Origin: Caldilineae bacterium
GTDB lineage: Bacteria; Chloroflexota; Anaerolineae; JAAEKA01
Length of the DNA stretch: 64,000 nucleotides
Direction of reading: 5' to 3'
Assembly: GCA_020634555.1 (NCBI GenBank)
Contig: JACKBK010000001.1
Coordinates: 62,001 to 126,000 of the forward strand
Positions 8,861-16,290 of this stretch are shown in pieces. The translations under genes and the position numbers were made by a program. Numbering within the stretch: position 1 is the stretch's first letter; each line of letters starts with the position of its first letter. A model generated the notes under the pieces. That model was not told where the DNA came from. It saw only the letters and a program-made list of their open reading frames with translations, and made no database searches.

Positions 8861-9367
8861 TTGTTAGCAGCCATCATCCTGACTCTGAGCTTGCTGTTAA
8901 GCCCCGTTCAGCAACAACCCAATCCGCCGTGGTACATGTCGACTCCGCTGCCGGCGCGCGGCGAGGTGACGTTCTACGCGTATGACGTGATGGAGCGCGC
9001 CTATCACCGACGGCTGGAGCTTGCTCAGGTGCCGTATTGCGACAAGCCGGCGTGCGTTGGCTACATTGCAACCTTGCGACCGGGAGACCTGGGGCGTAAG
9101 GTCTGGCTCGTGCGTCCTGGCTTGCCGGCTGAGGGACCGTTCCTGGTGGTCGATTACGCGGCAGCCAGAGATTTTGACCGGCTGAACCAGCGCGGCGTGG
9201 TTGCCGAGGTGGACTACGAGACGGCCCGCCGCTGGGGCATGTCAGGCCCCCTCTACAACGTGACCATGCTGTCCGAGTCGCCGATGACCGAGCGCATGTA
9301 CCTGCCCATGGTACCGATTGGCAGACCTGCTTCGACCTTGCCTGCACCTGCCACACAGCGGCAGTAG
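8861..9367 (+). CDS. Secreted protein of unknown function
   Basis: A 168-residue protein starting at TTG 8861 after AAGGAATTATC. The first 20 residues (LLAAIILTLSLLLSPVQQ) form a signal peptide or short anchor. The mature part has a pair of cysteines (YCDKPACVGY) and a stretch GEVTFYAYDVMERAYHRR ... GPFLVVDYAAARDFDRL ... RGVVAEVDYETARRWGM. Strong beta character and the ordering vaguely recall double-psi beta-barrel proteins, but I cannot assign it to a family. It may be cotranscribed with radC, 50 bases downstream. Confidence 0.7.
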   Translation: MLAAIILTLSLLLSPVQQQPNPPWYMSTPLPARGEVTFYAYDVMERAYHRRLELAQVPYCDKPACVGYIATLRPGDLGRKVWLVRPGLPAEGPFLVVDYAAARDFDRLNQRGVVAEVDYETARRWGMSGPLYNVTMLSESPMTERMYLPMVPIGRPASTLPAPATQRQ

Positions 9368-9417
9368 CGATCTATCTTCATCGACAAATAGCTTTATCTA
9401 TCGCGGAGGGGAACCGA

Positions 9418-10128
9418 GTGACCGACGACCTGCAAGCGGAATACCGTCCCACCATTCATGATCTGCCGGAGGGTGAGCGCCCGCGCGAGCGGCTGGAGCA
9501 CTATGGCGCCGGCGCGCTGAGCTCGGCTGAGTTGCTGGCCATCATTCTGCGGGTCGGCACGGGCGGTGAAAACGTAGTGCGCGTAGCCGAACGGCTGCTG
9601 GCGCGCTTTGAAGGCTTGCCCGGCCTGGCGCAGGCTACTGTGTCCGAGTTGTGCCAGGAGAAAGGCATCGGCCAGGCCAAGGCGGTGCAGATCAAGGCTG
9701 CGCTGGAGTTGGGGCGCCGGCTACTGGTAACGGCGCCACACGAGAGACCACAGATGCGCTCGCCGGCCGACGCGGCCAACCTGCTGATGGCAGAGATGTC
9801 GCTCTTGCCGCAGGAACATCTGCGGACCGTACTGCTTGATACGCGCAACCGGGTTCTCAGCATCCCCACCATCTATGTCGGTTCGTTGAACACCGCCCAG
9901 GTTCGGGTCGGCGAGATGTTTCGTGAGGCGATCCGCGCCAACTGCGCCGGCATGATCGTGGTCCACAACCATCCCAGCGGCGACCCGACACCCAGCCCCG
10001 AGGATGTCCAGGTGACACGCATGATCGTCGAGGCGGGCAGCCTGCTCAATATCGACGTTCTGGACCACCTGATCATCGGGCGGCAGCGCTTTGTCAGCCT
10101 GAAAGAGCGCGGGCTGGGCTTCAAGTAG
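9418..10128 (+). CDS. radC: RadC family JAB-domain protein
   Basis: A 236-residue protein of the usual RadC length. The N-terminal half has helix-hairpin-helix character (LPGLAQATVSELCQEKGIGQAKA) and the C-terminal half carries the JAMM metalloprotease-like motif HNHPSGDPTPSPED at 183-196 (zinc ligands His183, His185, Asp196). The cellular role of RadC is not settled; old links to DNA repair are disputed. The start is GTG 9418 preceded by CGGAGGGGAACC. The gene converges with the ECF ATPase gene, with only 23 bases between stops. Confidence 0.96.
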   Translation: MTDDLQAEYRPTIHDLPEGERPRERLEHYGAGALSSAELLAIILRVGTGGENVVRVAERLLARFEGLPGLAQATVSELCQEKGIGQAKAVQIKAALELGRRLLVTAPHERPQMRSPADAANLLMAEMSLLPQEHLRTVLLDTRNRVLSIPTIYVGSLNTAQVRVGEMFREAIRANCAGMIVVHNHPSGDPTPSPEDVQVTRMIVEAGSLLNIDVLDHLIIGRQRFVSLKERGLGFK

Positions 10129-10151
10129 CGTCCCCGGTGGAGGTTGAGTAG

Positions 10152-11897
10152 TTACCACGCGTCTACAAACTGGTCGACGCTCAGGGTGGGATGCGCAAAT
10201 CCGCTGGGGGCCAGCAGCGCCGACAGTCGAGTGATGGGCGGCGGGCGCAAGCCAAAACCTTGCAGCGCGTCGTTGTCGCTGAACACTGCGGCCGGCGGAC
10301 CATCCAGCGTCACCTGCCCGCGGTCGATGACGACCATCCGCTCGGCGAACTCGGCTGCCAGTCGCAGGTCGTGGGTAATGAACAGAATGGTTCGGCCGCC
10401 CGCGTGCAAGCTGCGCAGCCGGTCCATCAACGTCGCGGTGTAGCGGGCATCGAGGCCGGTGGTCGACTCATCCAGCACCCAGATCGGCGGCTGCATCGCC
10501 CACACCGACGCCAGAGTCACCAGACGCCGCAGCCCGTAGCCAAGCACAGCCGGCGGCGTCCCGGCCACATCGGCCAGACCAAACACGGCCAGCGCCTCAT
10601 CAACCCGGCGGCTGGCCTCCTCGCCCGTCACGCCCAGGTTGCGCAGGCCGTAGGCCACCTCCTCGCGTACTGAAGTAGCGAATATCTGGTGATCGGGGTT
10701 TTGAAAGACATAGCCGATCTCCTTTGCCAGATCGCCGACGCGACGGCCGGCCGCGGGTTTTCCCCGGATGGCAACCTCGCCGTTCTGAGGTCGCAGGAGG
10801 CCGTTTAGATGCCGCGCCAGGGTACTCTTGCCGCCGCCATTGCGTCCCACGACTGCCAGGAATTGGCCGTCCGGTACGAGGAGCGAGAGGTCGTCCAGCG
10901 CCCGAGTGCCATCCTCGTAGCAGAAGGTAACGTTGCGAACGTCGATGGCGGATGGCGTGGCATCTGCCACACCGCCTTGGAGCGTTGCGTGCTCAAAAGA
11001 TCGGTTGGCAGGTATTTCTTTCGCAACCGCCGCAGCGGCAACAGGCACAGCTAGCTGCGAAGTCAACCTGGCGGCGGCCTGGCGGGCGGTGAGGAATGTC
11101 GCGGAACCGGCGGCATCCGGCAAACGCGCGGCCAGCTCGGCCATCTGCGGGACGGCCACACCCAGGCTGTGCAGGCGCTCCACCTTAGCGAAGACGTCCG
11201 TAGGCGAGCCGTCCAGCGCAATTTGCCCATCGGCCAAGATAACGACCCGTTCCGCCCAGCGCGCCACGAACTCGGCGTCCTTCTCCAGCACAATGATGGT
11301 CGCGCCGGCAGTTCGGTGCAGGTCGCCCAGCACGGCCGCGATCTCGCGGCGGGCGCCGGGGTCCAATCCGGCCATCGGCTCGTCCAACAGCAGAACAGGG
11401 GGCCGAATCGCCAGCAGCGTGGCAATGGCAAGCCGCTTCTGCTGTCCACCGGAAAGCTGCCATGGGGCGCGTTCCTCCAACCCGGTCATGCCCACCTGCG
11501 CCAACGCCCACGCGACATGCTGGCCGATCTCACGCGGCGCCAGCGCCTGCCCTTCGAGGCCGAACGCGACCTCCTCCGCCACAGTCATGTTGAACAGTTG
11601 GCGTTCTGGCTCCTGGAACACCAGGCCAATGCTGGCGCTGAGGGTGGCCGCGGGGGTTGTCGTGGCGTCGAGGCCGTTGACCAGTACGCTCCCCGCCAGC
11701 GCGCCGCCGGTCATCGCCGGCGCCAGTCCGGCCAGGATCAGTGCCAGGGTAGTCTTGCCGCTGCTGTTCGGCCCCATGATCGCGATCGACTGGCCTGCAG
11801 GCACATCAAGCGAAACGCCGCGTAGCACCTCAGACGGCCGAGCGCCGGCTGTGATAGGCGGGTAGCTAAAACGGAGGTCGTCCAGGCGGACGGACAT
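10152..11897 (-). CDS. Fused energy-coupling factor ATPase (two ABC domains)
   Basis: A 581-residue fusion of two ATP-binding domains, the counterpart of EcfA1 plus EcfA2 in ECF vitamin and metal transporters. Domain 1 (about 1-245) is complete: Walker A GPNSSGKTT (42-50), signature LSGGQ (148-152) and LLLDEPMAGLD. Domain 2 (about 310-555) has Walker A GRNGGGKST and VLDESTTGLD, but its signature reads LGYGL (452-456) instead of LSGGQ, so one of the two ATP sites is expected to be degenerate. A low-complexity linker joins the domains. The S-component gene lies 86 bases upstream on the same strand. No T component is visible in the window. Confidence 0.93.
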   Translation of the reverse strand: MSVRLDDLRFSYPPITAGARPSEVLRGVSLDVPAGQSIAIMGPNSSGKTTLALILAGLAPAMTGGALAGSVLVNGLDATTTPAATLSASIGLVFQEPERQLFNMTVAEEVAFGLEGQALAPREIGQHVAWALAQVGMTGLEERAPWQLSGGQQKRLAIATLLAIRPPVLLLDEPMAGLDPGARREIAAVLGDLHRTAGATIIVLEKDAEFVARWAERVVILADGQIALDGSPTDVFAKVERLHSLGVAVPQMAELAARLPDAAGSATFLTARQAAARLTSQLAVPVAAAAVAKEIPANRSFEHATLQGGVADATPSAIDVRNVTFCYEDGTRALDDLSLLVPDGQFLAVVGRNGGGKSTLARHLNGLLRPQNGEVAIRGKPAAGRRVGDLAKEIGYVFQNPDHQIFATSVREEVAYGLRNLGVTGEEASRRVDEALAVFGLADVAGTPPAVLGYGLRRLVTLASVWAMQPPIWVLDESTTGLDARYTATLMDRLRSLHAGGRTILFITHDLRLAAEFAERMVVIDRGQVTLDGPPAAVFSDNDALQGFGLRPPPITRLSALLAPSGFAHPTLSVDQFVDAW

Positions 11898-11983
11898 GGG
11901 AGATGAGGAGAAAAAAGACCAGCGGGAAGCAAGGGAGCGCAGATGACAACCACTTGCGATGGTGGTGTCACTGAGGACGCCTC

Positions 11984-12514
11984 TTACTCACTGATATAGC
12001 GGTTCAACGGTGGATAGGCGCGGCGCACCAGGATCGACAGCGGGATGGCAATGGCTGCGCCGATGACGTTCTGCAAGAGGTTGAAGGGAAGCTCGGTCAG
12101 CGCCTGGGTCGGCCCACCCCAACCCAAATTGGCGCCGAAGTATTCTCCGGCAAAGTAGACACCTGCCATGGTAAGCGTGCCCGCAACCGCGGCCAGGATC
12201 ATGCGTGTCACCAGCGACCCGGGTCCGCGCAGCACGATGAAGCCGGCCACCAGACCCTGCAACCCATGGGCCATGAAGGTCAGCGGCGCAAAGGAGGCGT
12301 AGCCCGCGCTGAGATCGGCCAGCGCTGCGCCGACTCCGCCAGCCAAGAAGCCAATCCACGGGCCAAAGGTGAAGGCAGCGAAGTAGACTGCGGCATCCGA
12401 CAGGTTGAAGAAGCCGGCGCCAATGGGGACGATCAGAAAGCGCGTGACAACGGCCACCAGGGCAATCATCAGAGCGGTAATCGCGATCTCTCGCGGGGTG
12501 ATTCGTTGGGACAT
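11984..12514 (-). CDS. ECF transporter S component (substrate unknown)
   Basis: A 176-residue membrane protein with five to six hydrophobic segments, typical of S components. The NLSDAAVYFAAFTFGPWIGFL and GGVGAALADL stretches match the ECF_transporter family (related to proteins for thiamine precursors and other vitamins). I chose the ATG at 12514, preceded by AAGGAGCC; a longer frame to 12592 lacks support and would cover the promoter. A good promoter lies at 12575-12603 and a stem-loop sits at the 5' end of the predicted transcript. The substrate cannot be read from the sequence, and no riboswitch I know is present. Confidence 0.85.
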   Translation of the reverse strand: MSQRITPREIAITALMIALVAVVTRFLIVPIGAGFFNLSDAAVYFAAFTFGPWIGFLAGGVGAALADLSAGYASFAPLTFMAHGLQGLVAGFIVLRGPGSLVTRMILAAVAGTLTMAGVYFAGEYFGANLGWGGPTQALTELPFNLLQNVIGAAIAIPLSILVRRAYPPLNRYISE

Positions 12515-12542
12515 GGCTGGCTCCTTGCAGCTAACAGGCTGG

Positions 12543-12603
12543 CCAGCAGCAGATCGGCTTGCTGCTGGCACCGGATTGTACGCCACGGGCATGTTTGCGT
12601 CAA
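12543..12603 (-). promoter_or_regulatory. Promoter and 5' stem-loop of the ECF operon
   Basis: On the minus strand TTGACG (12598-12603) and TACAAT (12575-12580) are separated by 17 bases. Transcription would start near 12568, exactly at a strong hairpin (12543-12569; arms GCCAGCAGC/GCTGCTGGC). The hairpin would sit at the very 5' end of the mRNA and could protect or regulate it. Confidence 0.65.
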
Positions 12604-12616
12604 GGCAAGTAGAATC

Positions 12617-12640
12617 AAAAAACCGCGCTACGGCGCGGTG
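12617..12640 (-). terminator. Minus-strand terminator with no obvious gene
   Basis: Read on the minus strand, ACCGCGC-CGTA-GCGCGGT is followed by TTTTTTG. It stands directly upstream of the ECF promoter, but no minus-strand gene precedes it back to the divergent DinB-like gene at 12999. It may end an unannotated small transcript or insulate the ECF promoter. Confidence 0.6.
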
Positions 12641-12806
12641 TTAGGTCCTAAAAAAGAAGATGGGGGTGACAGACCGTCCCAATCTGTCACCCCGCAAGGA
12701 GGAAGGAAGGAGCATCATTCGTTTTACCGAACGATGACGTAATAATAACGCCTGAACCTTAATGGCGCATTAGAGCAACCTTAGAGTAACCTTACAACGT
12801 CCCCAC

Positions 12807-12919
12807 CCTCCTACTCCTAGTCCTACTCCTAGTCCTACTCCTACTCCTACTCATCCTCGTCCTCTTCGGCTGCTTAAAGAGTAAGAGTAGGAGGACGAGT
12901 AGGAGTAGGAGTAGGAGTG
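12807..12919. repeat. Low-complexity palindrome of CCTACT hexamers
   Basis: A left arm built of CCTACT/CCTAGT units (12807-12865) is almost purely pyrimidine apart from the A of each unit; the right arm (12880-12919) repeats the complement, AGGAGTAGGAGT. The arms flank a short centre near 12870. The whole can fold into a long imperfect hairpin. Confidence 0.85.
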
Positions 12920-12935
12920 CGAGCCACATGCTCGA

Positions 12936-12965
12936 TTGCTGCTAGCCGCGCTCCTGTGTTACAAT
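12936..12965 (+). promoter_or_regulatory. Promoter of the DinB-like gene
   Basis: TTGCTG (12936-12941) and TACAAT (12960-12965) are 18 bases apart, 34 bases upstream of the ATG. Confidence 0.5.
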
Positions 12966-12998
12966 CTTTGTGATTGGACACACGGACGGAAGAAACCT

Positions 12999-13460
12999 AT
13001 GGCTGACCCATTGCTCGAAACCTGGCAGATCAACGCACGCGTCGTGCTATACGTCCTGGACGCGGTGGACGAAGCAGTCTTCTCGCTGCCCGCAGCCGCC
13101 AAGGGACGCAGCGCGCCGCAGATGTTCGCGCACATCCACGACGTGCGGGTGATGTGGCTGGCCAGCGGCAAGGCGCTGCTTGACGGCATAGCCAAGCTGG
13201 GCAAGCAGGACCGCTACGACCGGGAGTCGTTGCGCGCCGCGCTTGAAGCATCCGGACAGGACATCGAGACAATGGTCGCCAGCGCGCTGGCGACGGGCAA
13301 GCGCGTTCCCGGTTTCAAGCCACACACGCCGGCCTTTGTCGGCTACCTGATCAGCCACGAGGGCTATCACCTGGGCGAGATAGGAGTCGCGCTGCGCGAG
13401 GCTGGCTTTCCGCTCGACCGCAAGACAGCCTTCGGCATGTGGGAATGGGGTGTCCGGTGA
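12999..13460 (+). CDS. DinB family protein
   Basis: A 153-residue four-helix-bundle protein of the DinB/YfiT type. Histidines in FAHIHDVRVMW and in LISHEGYHLGEIGVALREAG are the expected metal ligands. Relatives include metal-dependent thiol transferases and damage-inducible proteins of unknown function. The ATG at 12999 was chosen over an in-frame upstream codon at 12936 because the promoter lies between them. Its stop codon overlaps the GTG start of the following methyltransferase gene (GTGA), so the two are translationally coupled. Confidence 0.85.
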   Translation: MADPLLETWQINARVVLYVLDAVDEAVFSLPAAAKGRSAPQMFAHIHDVRVMWLASGKALLDGIAKLGKQDRYDRESLRAALEASGQDIETMVASALATGKRVPGFKPHTPAFVGYLISHEGYHLGEIGVALREAGFPLDRKTAFGMWEWGVR

Positions 13461-14563
13461 GCGACTCGGCTGCGCGGCCGCTGGATCGGATCTTGCCCGG
13501 CGACTGTTTGGAGGTGCTGGCCGCGCTGCCGGCGCGGTCGGTGGACCTGATTTTCGCCGACCCGCCCTACAATTTACAACTGCGGCAGGCGCTCTACCGG
13601 CCCAATATGACACGAGTTGACGCGGTGAACGACGCCTGGGACCAGTTCGCCAGCTTCGCCGAATACGACGCCTTCAGCCGCGCCTGGCTGGCCGCTTGCC
13701 GCCGGGTTTTGAAGGACACAGGCAGCATCTGGGTCATCGGCTCGTACCACAACATCTACCGTGTCGGCGCGATCATGCAGGACCTGGGCTACTGGATTCT
13801 CAACGACGTGGTCTGGATCAAGACCAATCCGATGCCCAACTTCCGCGGTGTGCGTTTCACCAACGCCCACGAAACGCTGCTGTGGGCCAGCAAAGGGCAA
13901 GGCGCCCGCTACACCTTCAACCACCACGCGATGAAGGCGCTCAACAACGACCTGCAGATGCGCAGCGACTGGCATCTGCCGATCTGCTCCGGCGGCGAAC
14001 GCATCCGAGACGCCGGCGGCGAGAAGGCGCACTCTACTCAGAAGCCTGAGGCGTTGCTTTACCGCGTTATCCTGTCCAGCAGCAACCCAGGCGACGTGGT
14101 GTTGGACCCCTTCTTCGGCAGCGGCACAACGGGAGCAGTTGCAAAGAAGCTGCACCGCCGCTGGATCGGCATCGAGCGCGACCCTGGCTACATCCAGGTC
14201 GCGCAACAGCGCATCGACGCGATCACACCGGAGCCGCTGGACGACGGCGTGTTCGACGTTCGCGACAGACGGCGGTTGCAGCCGCGCATTCCCTTTGCAT
14301 CCTTGCTGGAGCAGGGGTTGCTGCAGCCAGGCCAGACGCTATGGTTTCGCCAGGATAAGGCACGGACAGCACACATCAAGCCGGACGGCAAGCTGAGGCT
14401 GCGAGACGGATTCGAGGGTTCCATCCACCAGGCCGGCAGGCATCTGATGAACGGGAGCCCGTGCAACGGCTGGGACCACTGGTATTTCGCCGCAGGCAAC
14501 AGCGAGATGCGTCCCATCGACGACTTGAGACAGGTGATACGCGATTCAGCGCAAGATTCGTAA
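13457..14563 (+). CDS. CcrM-like DNA adenine methyltransferase
   Basis: A 368-residue beta-class DNA methyltransferase. The catalytic motif DPPYNLQL lies near the N-terminus and the AdoMet-binding DPFFGSGTTG follows about 180 residues later. The C-terminal part (SLLEQGLLQPGQTLWF ... ADGKLRLRDG-like, GSIHQAG) matches the RAMA domain of CcrM and HinfI-type enzymes, so the target is plausibly GANTC with N6-adenine methylation; this is inference. The GTG at 13457 overlaps the DinB stop; an in-frame ATG at 13439 is the alternative. No restriction endonuclease is adjacent, so it looks like a solitary regulatory methyltransferase. Confidence 0.93.
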   Translation: MSDSAARPLDRILPGDCLEVLAALPARSVDLIFADPPYNLQLRQALYRPNMTRVDAVNDAWDQFASFAEYDAFSRAWLAACRRVLKDTGSIWVIGSYHNIYRVGAIMQDLGYWILNDVVWIKTNPMPNFRGVRFTNAHETLLWASKGQGARYTFNHHAMKALNNDLQMRSDWHLPICSGGERIRDAGGEKAHSTQKPEALLYRVILSSSNPGDVVLDPFFGSGTTGAVAKKLHRRWIGIERDPGYIQVAQQRIDAITPEPLDDGVFDVRDRRRLQPRIPFASLLEQGLLQPGQTLWFRQDKARTAHIKPDGKLRLRDGFEGSIHQAGRHLMNGSPCNGWDHWYFAAGNSEMRPIDDLRQVIRDSAQDS

Positions 14564-14567
14564 TGGT

Positions 14568-14636
14568 CGTCATTCCCGCACAGGCGGGAGTCTGGCGCCG
14601 TGACGCTGTGGATTCCCGACCACACGGGAATGACGA
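14568..14636. repeat. REP-like element (GTCATTCCCGC family), copy 1
   Basis: An outer inverted pair GTCATTCCCG/CGGGAATGAC encloses an inner hairpin (CCCGCACAGGCGGG). It resembles dispersed elements such as Neisseria dRS3 (ATTCCC...GGGAAT). It lies between the methyltransferase and carrier protein genes and has related copies at 16112-16264. Confidence 0.8.
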
Positions 14637-14686
14637 GTTACGACGAGCCGTTCGCGATCACCTACGTCACGTTTACGGAGTACGAC

Positions 14687-14947
14687 ATGTCACCGATACC
14701 GAAATACGACCCGCCTCGCGATGCCGTCGAGACTCAGATAGCGACAATCTGGGCGCAAAAGCTCGGGGCGCCGCAGGTTGGCATCCATGATGGCTTCACC
14801 GACTTGGGAGGGCATTCGGTCCAGGCCGCGGAGCTTGTGGCCCAGATTGCTGCCCAGTTTGGCCTGCGCAACGTCAACCAGGAACTGCTGCGGCTGGGAA
14901 CCGTAGCCGACCAGGCCGCGTTTATCAAGACACAATTGCCACGTTAA
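14687..14947 (+). CDS. Stand-alone peptidyl/acyl carrier protein
   Basis: An 86-residue carrier protein. The phosphopantetheine site is LGGHSVQA, with the serine in the GGHS form typical of peptidyl carrier domains of non-ribosomal peptide synthetases rather than the DSL form of fatty-acid ACP. The N-terminal helix VETQIATIWAQKLG and the FTDLGGHS spacing fit the family. I chose ATG 14687 after TTTACGGAG; the open frame runs back to 14600 through a REP-like repeat. No synthetase, adenylation domain or phosphopantetheinyl transferase is adjacent. The next gene (SRPBCC) follows after 10 bases. Confidence 0.85.
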   Translation: MSPIPKYDPPRDAVETQIATIWAQKLGAPQVGIHDGFTDLGGHSVQAAELVAQIAAQFGLRNVNQELLRLGTVADQAAFIKTQLPR

Positions 14948-14957
14948 GAGAGGACTT

Positions 14958-15398
14958 ATGGCCAGAGAAATCACGACTTCTATCGACATCGCCGCGCCGG
15001 CCAGCGCCGTGTGGGCGATCCTGACCGACTTCGACAGCTACTCGGAGTGGAACCCGTTCGTGCGCCTGATCCAGGGTGACCTGAAAGAAGACGCCAGGCT
15101 GGAGGTGATGCTGGATACGCCGAACCGCAACCCCATGACCTTCAACCCCACGCTGATCAAGCTGACACCGGAGCGCGAGCTGCGCTGGCGGGGCAGGATG
15201 TGGAGTCTGCCCGGACTCTTCACCGGCGAGCACTTCTTCCAGATCGAACCCGCGGGCGAGAACGCCGTGCATTTCACACACGGCGAGCACTTCTCCGGCG
15301 TGGTAGTGCCGTTTGCATGGAGCAGAATCGCGGATGACACCCGCGCCGGCTTCGTGAGCATGAACGAGGCGCTCAAGCGCCTGGCTGAGGCAGGCTGA
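14958..15398 (+). CDS. SRPBCC (START/Bet v1-like) domain protein
   Basis: A 146-residue single-domain protein. ITTSIDIAAPASAVWAILTDF at the N-terminus and the WNPFVRLIQGD strand are typical of the polyketide cyclase/dehydrase-like SRPBCC family, which binds hydrophobic ligands in a deep pocket. No catalytic residue can be named. RBS GAGAGGACTT precedes the ATG. It sits between the carrier protein (10 bases) and the glycosyltransferase (5 bases), so these three form an operon. Confidence 0.87.
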   Translation: MAREITTSIDIAAPASAVWAILTDFDSYSEWNPFVRLIQGDLKEDARLEVMLDTPNRNPMTFNPTLIKLTPERELRWRGRMWSLPGLFTGEHFFQIEPAGENAVHFTHGEHFSGVVVPFAWSRIADDTRAGFVSMNEALKRLAEAG

Positions 15399-15403
15399 AC
15401 AAG

Positions 15404-16090
15404 TTGGCCGTGACTGTGAACCAACCTGGCAGCGTTGCACTCATCCCCGCCTACAACGAGGCGGCGCGTATTACACCGGTGATCCGCGGCGTAATGGCGC
15501 ATCTGCCCGCGCTGGTGGTGGACGACGGGTCGAAGGACGACACAGCCGCGGTGGCCGAGGCCGCAGGCGCGACCGTCCTTCGCCAGAACCCCAATCAGGG
15601 CAAGGGCGCGGCACTGCGAGCCGGTATGACCTGGGCGTTGGCGCAAGGTTACGGCACCGTTGTCACCCTTGACGCCGATGGACAACACGACCCGGCGGAA
15701 ATACCGGCGTTTCTGGCGTGCTATGCTGCGACTACCGCCGACCTCATCATCGGCGCGCGCGATTTCGGGCAGATGCCTGCGGTACGGCGTGCAGCCAACA
15801 CCATTGGCCGCTGGAGCTTCTCCTGGGCACTGGGGCAGCCGGTGCAGGACAACCAGTCGGGCTATCGTCTGCTGAGCCGGCGCATGATGGAAGCGATGCT
15901 CGGCAGCAGCGAGTCCGGCTTCGAGTTCGAGGTCGAGATGATCGTCACCTGCGTGCAGCGCGGCTACGCGCTGGACTGGGTGCCCATTCGTACCATCTAC
16001 GCCGGCGAGACCAGCCACATCGACCCATGGACCCACGCCACCAATTGGGTGCGGCTTGTGCGAGAGACACGGCGCAAGATGCGGAGTTGA
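15404..16090 (+). CDS. Glycosyltransferase family 2 protein
   Basis: A 228-residue GT-A-fold enzyme. VALIPAYNEAARI, the nucleotide-binding VVDDGSKDDT and the metal-binding TLDADGQHDP are the standard GT2 signatures; the overall form is like dolichol-phosphate mannosyltransferases without a membrane tail. The activated sugar and acceptor (perhaps a polyprenyl phosphate) are unknown. The TTG at 15404 is 5 bases after the SRPBCC stop; GTG at 15410 or 15416 are other possible starts. REP-like repeats follow the stop codon. Confidence 0.88.
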   Translation: MAVTVNQPGSVALIPAYNEAARITPVIRGVMAHLPALVVDDGSKDDTAAVAEAAGATVLRQNPNQGKGAALRAGMTWALAQGYGTVVTLDADGQHDPAEIPAFLACYAATTADLIIGARDFGQMPAVRRAANTIGRWSFSWALGQPVQDNQSGYRLLSRRMMEAMLGSSESGFEFEVEMIVTCVQRGYALDWVPIRTIYAGETSHIDPWTHATNWVRLVRETRRKMRS

Positions 16091-16111
16091 TCCGGGAGGT
16101 CGGTGGTGACT

Positions 16112-16264
16112 GTCATTCCCGCGGAGGCGGGAATCCATGCTTCACGACGCACTGGACTCCCGCCTTCGCGGGAGTGACGGCCCGGAGAAATCTGACTTGT
16201 CATTCCCGCGAAAGCGGGGATCCATGCTTCACAAACCAGGATTCTCGCTTTCGCGGCAACGATG
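16112..16264. repeat. REP-like elements (GTCATTCCCGC family), copies 2 and 3
   Basis: Two adjacent copies, 16112-16179 and 16199-16264. Each begins GTCATTCCCGC, contains GCGGGAATCCATGCTTCAC (or GCGGGGATCC...), and ends in a complementary CCCGC...GCGGGAGTGAC arm, so each can form two small hairpins or one long cruciform. They fill the 200-base gap before the M32 peptidase gene. Confidence 0.85.
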
Positions 16265-16290
16265 AATGAATTACAACCGGAAGGACCCTT

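Larger units (their letters stand above)
12515..12998. other. Intergenic region between ECF S gene and DinB-like gene
   Basis: No protein gene is seen. From left to right it holds the ECF promoter and hairpin, a minus-strand terminator, a hairpin at 12663-12693 (arms GGGGTGACAGA), a smaller hairpin at about 12711-12736 (TCATTCG...CGAACGATGA), a low-complexity palindrome at 12807-12919 and the DinB promoter. Confidence 0.7.

Noticed and set aside
12515..12575. TPP or other vitamin riboswitch before the ECF S gene
   Set aside because: The predicted leader is only about 54 bases with one hairpin and lacks conserved riboswitch boxes.
13439..14563. Type II restriction-modification system
   Set aside because: No endonuclease gene flanks the methyltransferase; its neighbours are a DinB-like gene and a carrier protein gene.
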